From Paenibacillus sp. OK003 (GTDB lineage: Bacteria > Bacillota > Bacilli > Paenibacillales > Paenibacillaceae), in assembly GCF_900109515.1 (NCBI RefSeq), contig NZ_FOBD01000014.1:124001-188000 (forward strand): DNA of 64,000 nt. Direction: 5' to 3'. The notes below the pieces were generated by a model. That model ran no database searches. It was not told where the DNA came from and worked only from the letters and a program-made list of their open reading frames with translations. Position 1 is the first letter of the stretch. Every line of letters begins with the position of its first letter. Both the position numbers and the translations under genes were made by a program. Shown one piece after another: positions 35,493 through 43,599 of this stretch.

Positions 35493-35927
35493 ATAAAACA
35501 CATCACAAAAATGGCAATGGCTGTTCTAGCCGCCACCGCGATCATTACTACAGTAATAACAACAGCATCAATGAATAATGAAACAGTTGTCACTACATCC
35601 ACGACATTATCAGTAATTAATAACGAGGAGCTCGCAGGTACTGCGACTACGAAACAGTTTAATATCCCGGTGGGATTTGAATATGTGAAGGTGAGCTTTA
35701 AAAACACAGGTTCGAAAGTGTTTACGTTCACGATGAACCAAGGATCTACTGATGGAACCGCAAAAATGTCTTATACTGTCCTAGCAGATGGGAAAGAGCA
35801 TACGTATTGGAGTGACCAAGCTTGGTCAACGGGTTGGTTTTATGTGAGCGTGTCTTCTGCACAAGGGATGTCCGGCAGATTGAGTGTGCTTGTGGGTAAC
35901 GACCTCAATGAATTGAAAAGTTTGTAA
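35493..35927 (+). CDS. Small secreted protein of unknown family; best start is ATA
   Basis: The open frame has its first ATG at 35511, but the strong ribosome site GGTGGAGGTGA ends at 35489, well placed for codon 35493, which is ATA. Reading from there gives (M)KHITKMAMAVLAATAIITTV, a textbook signal peptide with basic N-region. From 35511 that charge is lost and no ribosome site is near. Either ATA is used as a rare start or ATG has mutated and expression is reduced. The 144-codon product has a Thr/Asn-rich stretch after the signal, and a beta-rich mature part (FNIPVGFEYVKVSFKNTGSK). I do not recognise a family. Confidence 0.65.
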   Translation: MKHITKMAMAVLAATAIITTVITTASMNNETVVTTSTTLSVINNEELAGTATTKQFNIPVGFEYVKVSFKNTGSKVFTFTMNQGSTDGTAKMSYTVLADGKEHTYWSDQAWSTGWFYVSVSSAQGMSGRLSVLVGNDLNELKSL

Positions 35928-35966
35928 AAGCCATCGACTCATGCTGGTAAGTGATTGTAGAAAAGC

Positions 35967-36725
35967 TTAAGCTTTCTTGACCCTATACCAGTATGTATAG
36001 ATTTCCGAGAATCCAAGCTTGGCATACAGTTTTATTGCGGGAGTATTATTAGCAACGACTTGCAGGTAACTGGAGGTAGCGCCATTCTCTTTTCCCCAAT
36101 GCAATAGATGAAGGATCATTTGTTCAGCCAATCCCCGATTCCGAAAGTTAGCGTCCGTAATGATGTCATACAGTCCAATATAACCTCGTTCCACCACACC
36201 GAATCCACAAGCAACAACTTGTCCGTCGATGAACAGCGAGATGAAACCTGTGCGCGTACGGATGTTGGTCAACATTTGTTTCATCGTTCCCCGATGCAGA
36301 TCATTTACCTGATTCAGTCTGCAAAAGTGATCCAACCACTCTCCGGTTAATTGTTCGTCCATTTTTACAGCAGAGTGCTCAGGCTCCTTAATGGTTTCCA
36401 GGCTCCGAGTCTGGACCCGGCTCAGATCTACAACATCATACCCCTTTTCATGCAAAAGCTCGTCGAGATGATCCGGCTGGATAAACGGCGTAATCTTGAA
36501 TATGGTACTTAACTGATTGGAAGCGTAGATTCGCTCGCATTGCTCGATCTTTTCATGCACATCTTGGGTAGAGTAGTGGAGGGGTTGAATGGAGTTGGCC
36601 CGCTTCGTATATCCCTGTGCAAAACGCAGTACCCATCCGTCAAAAAGCAAGGTGGATAAGGGCTGCCAATGGTTGAGTGATAGTTCCTCAATGGTTTTAT
36701 AATCCGGATTCGATGTAGGGATCAT
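35967..36725 (-). CDS. GNAT-family N-acetyltransferase
   Basis: A 252-residue protein from ATG 36725, six bases after GGAGG. The C-terminal half has the GNAT fold with the acetyl-CoA motif DANFRNRGLAEQMILHLLHWG (R-x-x-G-L-A) and ANNTPAIKLYAKLGF. The N-terminal half (1-120) is an additional domain seen in larger acetyltransferases of this group. The substrate is unknown. It is monocistronic and divergent from the metallopeptidase gene. Confidence 0.9.
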   Translation of the reverse strand: MIPTSNPDYKTIEELSLNHWQPLSTLLFDGWVLRFAQGYTKRANSIQPLHYSTQDVHEKIEQCERIYASNQLSTIFKITPFIQPDHLDELLHEKGYDVVDLSRVQTRSLETIKEPEHSAVKMDEQLTGEWLDHFCRLNQVNDLHRGTMKQMLTNIRTRTGFISLFIDGQVVACGFGVVERGYIGLYDIITDANFRNRGLAEQMILHLLHWGKENGATSSYLQVVANNTPAIKLYAKLGFSEIYTYWYRVKKA

Positions 36726-36895
36726 ATCTATCCTCCTATCTCATAATTTTATAATAATACATATTAATGAATAAAAATTCAATATAAGATATGTAATAGC
36801 GCGGAACATTATGCATAGAGTCACAGAATGGGTTACAATTTGAATGAATAAATCCAAATTTTGAAATTGAAATATCGAAAGAAGTGGAGCAGGTT

Positions 36896-37558
36896 ATGCT
36901 ATCTATTGAAATAAACAATCACATCATTAACTGTCACATCGAATATGGGAAACGGAAGAAAGCTTCCATTACGATGGATTTACCCTATATGGTCACAATC
37001 AAGGCTCCCAATGGTACCAGCGAAGACATGATCCGGCAGCTTGTTGCGCAACATGGGGAAGTAATTTTGACGAAATCAGCTCTGATGCAGCAGGCGTTGG
37101 ATGGTCCTCAAGCGAAAGAATATGAAGAGGAAGGCAAAGGGAAGTTTCTGCTCTTTGGCAAAGAACATGCGCTGCATGAGTTAATTGACGTAGAGGGATG
37201 TTCGGAAGAGGATTTGCGTGCGAATCTGAAGAAGTTTTATTTTGCCGAGTGTAAAAGAATGATCGGTGAGCGAATCGGCCGTTACCAGCAGGAGTTAAAG
37301 GTGAAGCCGAAGTCTGTGGATATCGTAGAATCGACGACCAAGTGGGGAAGCTGCAGTTGGGATAAAAAGCTGACGTTTAACTACCGTTTGGCGATGGCAC
37401 CGCTGGAAGTTATTGATTATGTCATCATTCATGAATTGTGCCATATTCACCACATGAATCATGATCGTTCGTTCTGGCGTCGTGTGGGCAGTATTATGCC
37501 CGACTACAAAGCGAAGGAAGATTATCTGATGCGAAATGGCCGAGCCATGACGTTGTGA
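36896..37558 (+). CDS. YgjP-like M48-type metallopeptidase
   Basis: A 220-residue protein; ATG 36896 has GGAG seven bases upstream, better than a GTG four codons earlier. The zinc motif is H179-E-L-C-H183, in VIIHELCHIHHMNHDRSFW, with TTKWGSCSWDKKLTFNYRL before it, diagnostic of the YgjP/DUF45 (WLM-like) family. The Arg/Tyr context and length of about 220-230 match. It is predicted to be cytosolic. Its stop overlaps the first codon of a DUF1801 remnant. Confidence 0.9.
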   Translation: MLSIEINNHIINCHIEYGKRKKASITMDLPYMVTIKAPNGTSEDMIRQLVAQHGEVILTKSALMQQALDGPQAKEYEEEGKGKFLLFGKEHALHELIDVEGCSEEDLRANLKKFYFAECKRMIGERIGRYQQELKVKPKSVDIVESTTKWGSCSWDKKLTFNYRLAMAPLEVIDYVIIHELCHIHHMNHDRSFWRRVGSIMPDYKAKEDYLMRNGRAMTL

Positions 37559-37737
37559 AAAATGCCAGTGGGATTGAAGCGTTTAAGGAAGAACTCTCAC
37601 GGTATAAAGGAGCCAAAGGATCGGTTCAATTTCCATTGGATCAACCATTGCCAGAAGAATTGATCCGCCGGATCTTGGAATTTCGAGTACAAGCGAATGT
37701 GAAAAAGGCTCGGGAAAAGAAGCGAAAGAAGGAGTAG
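37555..37737 (+). pseudogene. 3' remnant of a DUF1801/iron-chaperone-like gene
   Basis: The 60-residue frame reads ASGIEAFKEELSRYKGAKG, VQFPLDQPLPEELIRRILEF and a Lys-rich tail. This is the C-terminal half of a DUF1801 (YdhG-like) protein, whose full length is about 120-140 residues. The N-terminal half is missing, and the homology begins right at the stop of the metallopeptidase gene. No ribosome site precedes the GTG at 37555. It may be translated by coupling to the upstream gene but is best called a truncated gene. Confidence 0.7.
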
Positions 37738-37782
37738 ATTTGGGGAAACGCCTATCGATCTACTAAAGCAAGGGGAGAGCGC

Positions 37783-38316
37783 ATGAACAAAGCCCTGATT
37801 GTATTGGATGTGCAATACGGGATTACGTCATTGAGAGATTTCACAGCACAGCTAGGCAAAATTGAAGCGGTTATCGCTGATTTTGACCAGCGGAATGAGC
37901 CGATCATTTACTTGAAACATGTAGACTATGATCACGAGGGGTCTTCACTTTTTTACAAGAATGCTGCGGGTCTGGAGATTGTAGTCGACACTGGGCGGCA
38001 TACGATTCTGGAAAAAAGTAAACCTAACGCCTTTAGCAACCCGGAGTTGAAGAAATGGCTTCATGAACATCATGTGGAACATGTGTTTATTGTTGGATTT
38101 AACACAGAATATTGTTGCCTGTTTACGGCAATTACTGCGGAATATGAAGGATTCAAAGTCACTCTGATCGAGGATGCAACGGGTTCTGTAAACACAGAAG
38201 AGACGTATGAAATGCCAGGGTTGGATATTCAGGACTTTGTCGGTTCGATTCTAAACTGGTCCAATTGTATTGAGGTTCTATATTTGCATGAATATAAGGA
38301 AATGTACGTTGATTAA
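37783..38316 (+). CDS. Isochorismatase-family cysteine hydrolase
   Basis: A 177-residue protein from ATG 37783 (AGGGGAGAGCG). Catalytic residues of the family are visible: D9 (LIVLDVQYG), K78 (ILEKSKPNAF) and C111 (VGFNTEYCCLF, with the usual Val replaced by Cys112). Length is normal. Members hydrolyse isochorismate, nicotinamide or related amides; nothing nearby fixes the substrate. The following gap carries a toxin-antitoxin locus. Confidence 0.9.
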   Translation: MNKALIVLDVQYGITSLRDFTAQLGKIEAVIADFDQRNEPIIYLKHVDYDHEGSSLFYKNAAGLEIVVDTGRHTILEKSKPNAFSNPELKKWLHEHHVEHVFIVGFNTEYCCLFTAITAEYEGFKVTLIEDATGSVNTEETYEMPGLDIQDFVGSILNWSNCIEVLYLHEYKEMYVD

Positions 38317-38352
38317 CACGGTTTATATGTGACTTCAAAGATTTGAGTATGG

Positions 38353-38502
38353 TATAATTAGAGCAGATTAGACGTAAAATGCAAAGAGAGCCGTGCTGGT
38401 AACACGACTCTCCGAGCAATAGCCGCTTTTAAGGGCGGTGGGCTTCAAACAACAGGATTACGACAAATAGACCGCTACCTTTGTTGGGGGGGCGGTCTAT
38501 TT
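38353..38502 (+). ncRNA. Candidate RatA-like antitoxin RNA
   Basis: A TATAAT at 38353-38358 would start an RNA near 38365. It contains a hairpin GAGAGCCGTG/CACGACTCTC (38386-38412, one mismatch), a second stem around AGCCGC/GCGGTGGGCT, and ends in the 11-bp stem at 38465-38502. It runs toward, and overlaps by complementarity, the 3' end of the minus-strand toxin gene. This is the arrangement of Bacillus txpA/ratA. The RNA is predicted from layout only. Confidence 0.6.
38465..38502. terminator. Shared terminator of toxin and antitoxin RNA
   Basis: AAATAGACCGC (38465-38475) and GCGGTCTATTT (38492-38502) form a perfect stem. The toxin stop codon (38497-38499) is inside it. T-rich DNA follows on the plus strand and the stem itself ends in T on both strands. 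Confidence 0.75.
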
Positions 38503-38577
38503 GCGTTTATCGGACAGAATAGCAACGATGAGCAAACCGAAGGTAAGCATCAGCATAATTGCTTCAAACACTGTCAC
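38497..38577 (-). CDS. Hol_Tox/TxpA-type small membrane toxin
   Basis: A 26-residue peptide starting at GTG 38577, seven bases after AGGGAGGG. It reads VTVFEAIMLMLTFGLLIVAI followed by LSDKRK. One hydrophobic helix with a basic tail and the FEAIMLMLTFG motif match the putative holin-like toxin family that includes TxpA/BsrG-like type I toxins. An extended -10 TGC-TATAAT lies at 38652-38644 on the same strand. The antitoxin RNA candidate is convergent. Too short for ordinary gene callers. Confidence 0.8.
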   Translation of the reverse strand: MTVFEAIMLMLTFGLLIVAILSDKRK

Positions 38578-38674
38578 AGGGCATCCCTCCCTTCATGGCG
38601 AGGTAGCCGACCGACCCTTTAAGCCTATTCTATTGCTTTGTTGATTATAGCATATTTTGTAAGAAGCTATGGGG

Positions 38675-38962
38675 TCAGAATCTGTGTATATGTAACTCGC
38701 TCATTAGTTGCAGGGCATGCCGAAACCCTTGTAAATAAATCTCTCTTTCCAGAAGTGTTTGCATAGAAAGTTGAGTATCTTCATATAAAAAAATGGTCTG
38801 ATTCAGATGTTCAGGTAAAGCTTGGCGAATGGTATAAAAATAATGATCAGATTCTTCAGATAGTTGGGTATAATCAGGCTGCGTGTGAGACAAATTGTTG
38901 TATAATAACTCTAAGCGCGTTGGGATTAACGGTTCTGCCAAAGATTCAAGAGATTCTATCAT
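38675..38962 (-). CDS. Small DUF6809-like protein
   Basis: A 95-residue acidic helical protein from ATG 38962 behind GTAGGAGAATG. The pattern YTQLSEESDHYFYTIRQALP, then LEREIYLQGFRHALQLMSEL, recalls the DUF6809 family of small proteins found near phage-type regulators. It is divergent from two XRE regulators, and palindromic operators lie in the shared 119-bp gap. This suggests control by one of them. Function unknown. Confidence 0.65.
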   Translation of the reverse strand: MIESLESLAEPLIPTRLELLYNNLSHTQPDYTQLSEESDHYFYTIRQALPEHLNQTIFLYEDTQLSMQTLLEREIYLQGFRHALQLMSELHIHRF

Positions 38963-39002
38963 GCATTCTCCTACTTTCTATGAATTGAACTATAGAGGTT
39001 TA

Positions 39003-39053
39003 ATAACTCATAGAGTTATGATAACTTAATTAGTTATTAACGTAAAGAGTTAC
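39003..39053. promoter_or_regulatory. Tandem operator palindromes between divergent genes
   Basis: ATAACTC-ATA-GAGTTAT (39003-39019) and ATAACT-TAATT-AGTTAT (39021-39037) are perfect palindromes with centres 18 bp apart. A weaker GTAA-AGAG-TTAC follows at 39042-39053. The shared half-site ATAACT suggests cooperative binding of one regulator, probably an XRE protein encoded next to it. Confidence 0.65.
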
Positions 39054-39081
39054 TATATTTTATGTTAAGGGATGTTTTCAG

Positions 39082-39297
39082 ATGATTAAATTCACTCTCG
39101 AACAAGTTCTGAAGGATAAGGGTATGTCTATGTATGCTTTGGCTAAAAAAACAGGAGTTCGTCCGAATACCATTGGACAATGGGTAACGGATAGCGGTTT
39201 TGAAGTCAAATCGATCACAATCGAAACCCTTGAGAAAATTTGTGTAGCACTGGAATGTCAGCCAGGCGACTTAATCAAGTATATTGACGAGAAGTGA
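39082..39297 (+). CDS. Small XRE-family HTH regulator 1
   Basis: A 71-residue protein, nearly all helix-turn-helix: LEQVLKDKGMSMYALAKKTGVRPNTIGQWV, then TIETLEKICVALECQPGDLIKYI. This matches the YozG/Cro-C1 single-domain group. It lies directly after tandem palindromes that it probably recognises. A second, related regulator follows. Confidence 0.9.
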   Translation: MIKFTLEQVLKDKGMSMYALAKKTGVRPNTIGQWVTDSGFEVKSITIETLEKICVALECQPGDLIKYIDEK

Positions 39298-39375
39298 TGT
39301 TTAACAGGCAATATTAGGCTGAGGTGCACTTTTACAATCATGGGGTTATACCTGTTTGTTTGGAGGAGAACATGT

Positions 39376-39585
39376 ATGATTAAGATTCATTTATCTCGCA
39401 TTATGGGAGAGAAAAGAATTAACATTGCCGATTTATCCCGACTAACCGGACTACATAGAAATGGGATTGCCAAATTATATAATGAGGAGACAGATGGTGT
39501 GAAGTTTGATACGCTGAATCGAATATGCGAGGCTTTGGATTGTGAGATTCAGGATATTATTGAGTTTATTAAGGACGAAAAGTGA
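39376..39585 (+). CDS. Small XRE-family HTH regulator 2
   Basis: A 69-residue protein. ATG 39376 follows TTTGGAGGAG at good spacing; an overlapping ATG at 39372 leads to a stop after two codons. It reads IHLSRIMGEKRINIADLSRL, TGLHRNGIAKLYNEE, then FDTLNRICEALDCEIQDIIEFI. It is a paralogue of the previous gene with a different recognition helix. The two may form a small regulatory switch. The IS element inserted 84 bp downstream. Confidence 0.9.
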   Translation: MIKIHLSRIMGEKRINIADLSRLTGLHRNGIAKLYNEETDGVKFDTLNRICEALDCEIQDIIEFIKDEK

Positions 39586-39793
39586 TCTTCAACGATTAGC
39601 TTAAAGCCCTATACTCTTTTAAAAAAATGGCTATGTTAAATTCTAAAGTTGATTTGTGACCATAAGAAAGGGGCTGTCCCATAAGTCATAAAAAGACTTG
39701 GGATAGCCCCGATCTCCAAAGTTATACAACAAAAAGAAGCCTTTCCTTGGTAAAATGGAAGTGTCGAGCAACCATTTCTAAGGAGGGCTTCTT

Positions 39794-41356
39794 TTGTACA
39801 TTCAATATACCATGGATCAACTTTTCTTGCCAATGGATTTGGAGACAGATATCCCCGAAAATCACCTCGTTCGTGTTGTGAATGACGCCATCAATCGCCT
39901 GAGCGATTCCATTTTTAACTCGGCGTATCCTGGCGGGGGCCGCCATAGCTATCATCCCAAAATGCTTACTAAAGTCATCATCTACGCCTACACTCAGCGC
40001 ATCTACTCTTCCCGGCAAATCGCGAAGGCCGTTCGCGAAAATATCATGTTCATGTGGCTCGCCGGGCGGCAACAACCGGATTTCCGGACCATCAATCGCT
40101 TCCGTTCCGAGCGGATGAAAGAGGTCTTGGAAACCGTGTTTACCCATGTGCTGGAGCTGCTGGTTCAGGAGCAATACGTATCCTTGGATCACTATTTTCT
40201 GGACGGAACCAAGCTTGAAGCGAATGCGAATCGCTACACATTCGTCTGGAAAAAAGCCGTCGTCAAGCACCAGGCCAAGCTGCAAGAAAAAGTACATACC
40301 CTGTTTCAAGCCATCGAAGAGGCGGAAAACGACGAAGATGCCCTTCACACCGGAACCGACCTGCCGGAGCTTGGCGAAGCCTCGGCTCTCACGGCAGACA
40401 AGCTGGAGCAAGCCGTCCAGCAATTGGAGGAAAAACTGCTCGAAAAACCCAAGGACAAAACGCTCAAGAAAGCTGTGCGCCAGTTGCGGAAGGACTTGCT
40501 GCCGCGGCTGCAAAAATATGAATATCAGCTTCAAACCGCCGGTGAGCGGAACAGCTACAGCAAAACCGACCCGGATGCGACATTCATGCGAATGAAAGAG
40601 GACCACATGCGAAATGGCCAATTGAAGCCTGGATACAATGTACAGATCGGAACGGAAAATCAGTTTATTTTGAGCTACAGTGTGCATCAGCGGCCCACGG
40701 ACACCAAATGTCTGAAACCCCATCTGGATCATCTGGAAAAAACGCTGGGCCAAAGAAGACCGGAGACCGTCATTGCCGATGCGGGATATGGCAGCGAAGA
40801 GAACTACAGTTATTTAAAAGAAAAAAACATTCAGGGAATCGTGAAATACGGGACGTATCACAAGGAAAAAACAAGGGCCTTTCAGCAAGCCATCGGTAAA
40901 GTGGAGAACTGGAACTACAACGAATCGTCAGATACGTGGACCTGTGCGGCTGGACAAACGTTGCATTTTCGGTATGAAAGCCGGACGGTGACGGAGACTG
41001 GCTATACGATTCGGACACGTCATTATCGAAGTGAGGATTGCAGCCAGTGCCCTCTGAAAGGCACATGTACTAAGGCAAAAGGCGACCGGGAGATTGCGAT
41101 CAGCCTGACCTACATGCGTCAAAAAAATGAAATGCGGGAACGTCTGCGCAGCGAGGAAGGATACACGCTTTCCGTTCGGCGCATGATCGAGCCTGAAAGC
41201 GTGTTTGGGCAGATAAAAAACAATCGGGGATTCCGAAGATTCCTGCTTCGTGGCTTGCAAAAAGTAAGCCTTGAGGTCGGTTGGCTTTGTCTTGCCCACA
41301 ATCTGCTCAAAAAAGCGACAATGGCGGAAAAACGCAAACGGGACCAAGCAGGATGA
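39794..41356 (+). CDS. IS1182-family DDE transposase
   Basis: A 520-residue transposase starting at TTG 39794, six bases after AGGAGGG. The N-terminus YIQYTMDQLFLPMDLETDIP and AFRTINRFR-like stretch PDFRTINRFRSERM are characteristic. DDE residues fall in LDHYFLDGTKLEANANRYTF, TVIADAGYGSEENY and the C-terminal RRMIEPESVFGQIKNNRGFRRFL. A CxxC-type insertion (CSQCPLKGTC) lies before the last Glu. Length is normal for IS1182 and the frame has no interruption. Confidence 0.95.
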   Translation: MYIQYTMDQLFLPMDLETDIPENHLVRVVNDAINRLSDSIFNSAYPGGGRHSYHPKMLTKVIIYAYTQRIYSSRQIAKAVRENIMFMWLAGRQQPDFRTINRFRSERMKEVLETVFTHVLELLVQEQYVSLDHYFLDGTKLEANANRYTFVWKKAVVKHQAKLQEKVHTLFQAIEEAENDEDALHTGTDLPELGEASALTADKLEQAVQQLEEKLLEKPKDKTLKKAVRQLRKDLLPRLQKYEYQLQTAGERNSYSKTDPDATFMRMKEDHMRNGQLKPGYNVQIGTENQFILSYSVHQRPTDTKCLKPHLDHLEKTLGQRRPETVIADAGYGSEENYSYLKEKNIQGIVKYGTYHKEKTRAFQQAIGKVENWNYNESSDTWTCAAGQTLHFRYESRTVTETGYTIRTRHYRSEDCSQCPLKGTCTKAKGDREIAISLTYMRQKNEMRERLRSEEGYTLSVRRMIEPESVFGQIKNNRGFRRFLLRGLQKVSLEVGWLCLAHNLLKKATMAEKRKRDQAG

Positions 41357-41371
41357 ACCTCTGCTTGGTCC
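41341..41371 (+). terminator. Hairpin around the transposase stop codon
   Basis: GGACCAAGCAG (41341-41351) pairs perfectly with CTGCTTGGTCC (41361-41371); the stop codon is in the loop. Confidence 0.7.
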
Positions 41372-41538
41372 CGTTTGGACGGATCGGTGTTAATTCTCTT
41401 CACCGATTTTCGTTTTTAAGGGCTTTTGAGACAGCCCCTATTGAGCTATCGTTTCCCGTTAGTTGAATGGTTTCACTACGGAGACCAACTAGTGTAGAAG
41501 GAAATTAAACGAAAAACTATTATGATATTTGATTCTAT

Positions 41539-41802
41539 TTACATTTCTTTATCAAGATCCACATTGAATAATGCTGTTAAAGGTTTTTGTCCAGAATCAT
41601 TTGGTATCCCTGTAATTTCCACAGTTAGATTTATAGAGTCAGGCAGATTAACTTGATCTATATTCTCAAATCCGACAAAGTAATAATGCTGTTCGTCTAA
41701 TTCTATTAAGCCTCCATCTGTCGAGCCAGAAGATGAAATTAAATTTCCGTCATTATAAAGCTTACAAGAAACATTATACTCTTTCAAAATGAATCCATTC
41801 AC
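41539..41802 (-). pseudogene. Probable 5'-truncated fragment of an exported beta-rich protein
   Basis: An open frame of 87 codons from GTG 41802. A stop lies five codons upstream, and there is no clear ribosome site. It reads CKLYNDGNLISSSGSTDGGL, YYFVGFENIDQVNLPDSINLTV and EITGIPNDSG. This looks like the C-terminal beta domain of anti-sigma/DUF4179-type proteins, but I am not certain. No signal peptide or membrane anchor is present. It sits between the IS element and an ECF sigma factor gene, so it could be what is left of that sigma factor's regulator. Confidence 0.45.
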
Positions 41803-41952
41803 TTCATACCTGACCTATATTTGTCCTTCCGTTATACATGTATGAAGGAATCCGGTAGGACGCCCAAATTTTTTTGAAATAATCCCAACCTTTATTTCGC
41901 CTGGCACACTATATAATTGTCAGGAATTACAGATGCAACTATGGAGGAAAAA

Positions 41953-43599
41953 ATGGATTCAATTAGTAAAAACGGAAAAGAAGCCGCGGAAGCGATTCGG
42001 AGCTATGTCAAACCGATTTTCGGTTTTGCGTTAAACCGGGTCAAGCACCGGGCCGAGGCGGAGGATCTGGCTCAGGAGATTATGCTGCAGTTGTTGAAAT
42101 CCTTCTCTGGGGTGCGGGACATTAGAAGCCTTGAAGCTTACGTCTGGACGGTTGCTCGATACACTTGGGTGAATTGGTTGAAAAAGCGTGCACACGCTCC
42201 CCAAGCGTTCGAAATCAACGGTATGTCCGAACTGTCTGCCGCCCCTTCCCGGGAGCCGCTTGACCGGCTGCTGGCAACCGAAGCTTCACGCGAGCTGCGC
42301 CGAGAAGTCGCGTTTCTGTCCGACATCCATCGCCGGATCGTGGTCATGCATTACTACGACGAGGTTAAAATCGGCGATATCGCGATTGCTCTGAACATTC
42401 CTGTAGGCACGGTGAAGTGGCATTTGAGCGAGGCTAAAAAGAAGTTAAGGAAAGGGATGAAACGTATGCGTGCAACAGGAACTTTAAGTGTCAATCCAGT
42501 CAGTATGGGGGAAATGGGCCATTCCGGTTCGGCCGGCAGACTGGGCGAAACCAACGATTTTCTTGGACGCGCCTTGGCGCAAAATATCGTTTACGCAGCC
42601 TATCACAAGGCGCGTACCGTACATCAAATCGCGGAGGAGCTGGGAATGCCGCCGTCTTTGCTGGAAGGCGAAGTCCAGCATCTGGCCGATTACAATTTTC
42701 TCATCCAAACCTCTCCCGGCAAATATCAAAGCAATACCATCGTCTGGGACCTCTTCGAGTTGGCCGTAACCGGCCATCAATTCTGGCAAGATTGCGCTGC
42801 CGAAGTGGCTGATGTTCATTTTGACGCGTTAATGGAAGTTCGCCGGCAAGTCGAGGATAGCGGAGTGTACGTTCCAGACGGCGACTATAACTTCCTGCTC
42901 TGGACCTTGCTGCCCAAGAACATCGAGGAGCAATCTTGGCGGAGCATGCCGGCTGGCGAAAACTTCGATGCGGTCGCACCAATGCGAAAGGACGGAGGTC
43001 AATATATTGCCTATGCGGCGTTAAATCGGAGCCACTATGCCGAACCGGGTTTTGATATGAGCAGTTACGTCACCTTCGGTCCGTCGCTCCGCTACGTCGA
43101 AGACTCTCCCTTATACTTGTGGCAATTCAATACGTACTGGAGCGACCGCCAGATGGATTGGCGTTCCCTGGAATATCGGAATGTCGAGATTTGTCATGCG
43201 TTCCAACAAGGGGAACTGTCCGACAACGAAGAGAACGCTGAGCAATATTCGTTCCTACTGGAGAAGGGATACATCCGCAAGACGGAGGAGGGGTACAAGT
43301 TCAATGCGATTTGGATCGACTCTCCGCAAACGTTGGATCGGTTGAACAAGGCAATGCCGGATTTGTCCGCTTTGTACGCGCCTGCTGTCGGCAAGCTCTA
43401 CGACAAAATGCTCAACCTGTTCCTGCAAAATCAGCCGAAGCATTTGGAGCCGCAGCTTGCTTACATGGTGAGAGGCAACACCGGCGGAGGCCGGCTGGTC
43501 GCTTATATTTTGAAGCATTTGATCGATAACGGGAAGTTGAAACCGCCGTTGCCGCACCAGCAGAAGACGATTTCGACCTGGATGGGGCCGGTCAAGTAA
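41953..43599 (+). CDS. ECF sigma factor with a large C-terminal extension
   Basis: A 548-residue protein from ATG 41953, five bases after GGAGG. Residues about 10-90 form sigma region 2 (FGFALNRVKHRAEAEDLAQE). Residues about 120-175 form sigma region 4 (RRIVVMHYYDEVKIGDIAIA, IPVGTVKWHLSEAKKKL). Usual ECF factors end near 180. Here about 370 more residues follow: a winged-helix-like segment (about 205-265, TVHQIAEELGMPPSLLEGEV) and a long acidic/aromatic domain (about 270-530) that I do not recognise. A built-in sensor or regulatory domain, instead of a separate anti-sigma factor, is the likely meaning. TATAAT lies at 41912-41917. Confidence 0.85.
   Translation: MDSISKNGKEAAEAIRSYVKPIFGFALNRVKHRAEAEDLAQEIMLQLLKSFSGVRDIRSLEAYVWTVARYTWVNWLKKRAHAPQAFEINGMSELSAAPSREPLDRLLATEASRELRREVAFLSDIHRRIVVMHYYDEVKIGDIAIALNIPVGTVKWHLSEAKKKLRKGMKRMRATGTLSVNPVSMGEMGHSGSAGRLGETNDFLGRALAQNIVYAAYHKARTVHQIAEELGMPPSLLEGEVQHLADYNFLIQTSPGKYQSNTIVWDLFELAVTGHQFWQDCAAEVADVHFDALMEVRRQVEDSGVYVPDGDYNFLLWTLLPKNIEEQSWRSMPAGENFDAVAPMRKDGGQYIAYAALNRSHYAEPGFDMSSYVTFGPSLRYVEDSPLYLWQFNTYWSDRQMDWRSLEYRNVEICHAFQQGELSDNEENAEQYSFLLEKGYIRKTEEGYKFNAIWIDSPQTLDRLNKAMPDLSALYAPAVGKLYDKMLNLFLQNQPKHLEPQLAYMVRGNTGGGRLVAYILKHLIDNGKLKPPLPHQQKTISTWMGPVK

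Larger units (their letters stand above)
39669..41439 (+). mobile_element. IS1182-family insertion sequence, apparently complete
   Basis: The left end AGGGGCTGTCCCATAAGTC (from 39669) and the reverse complement of the right end, AGGGGCTGTCTCAAAAGCC (to 41439), match at most positions, giving imperfect terminal inverted repeats about 24 bp long. The element is about 1.77 kb with one transposase gene. Just inside the left end, 39670-39687 folds back on 39695-39710 (GACTTGGGATAGCCCC), a hairpin that could stop outside transcription or translation. A hairpin also follows the transposase gene. I could not identify a target duplication. The transposase frame is intact, so the element may be active. 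Confidence 0.9.

Noticed and set aside
38465..38502. Possible CRISPR or attachment-site repeat because of perfect repeats
   Set aside because: It is a single inverted stem shared by toxin and antitoxin transcripts, with no spacer array.
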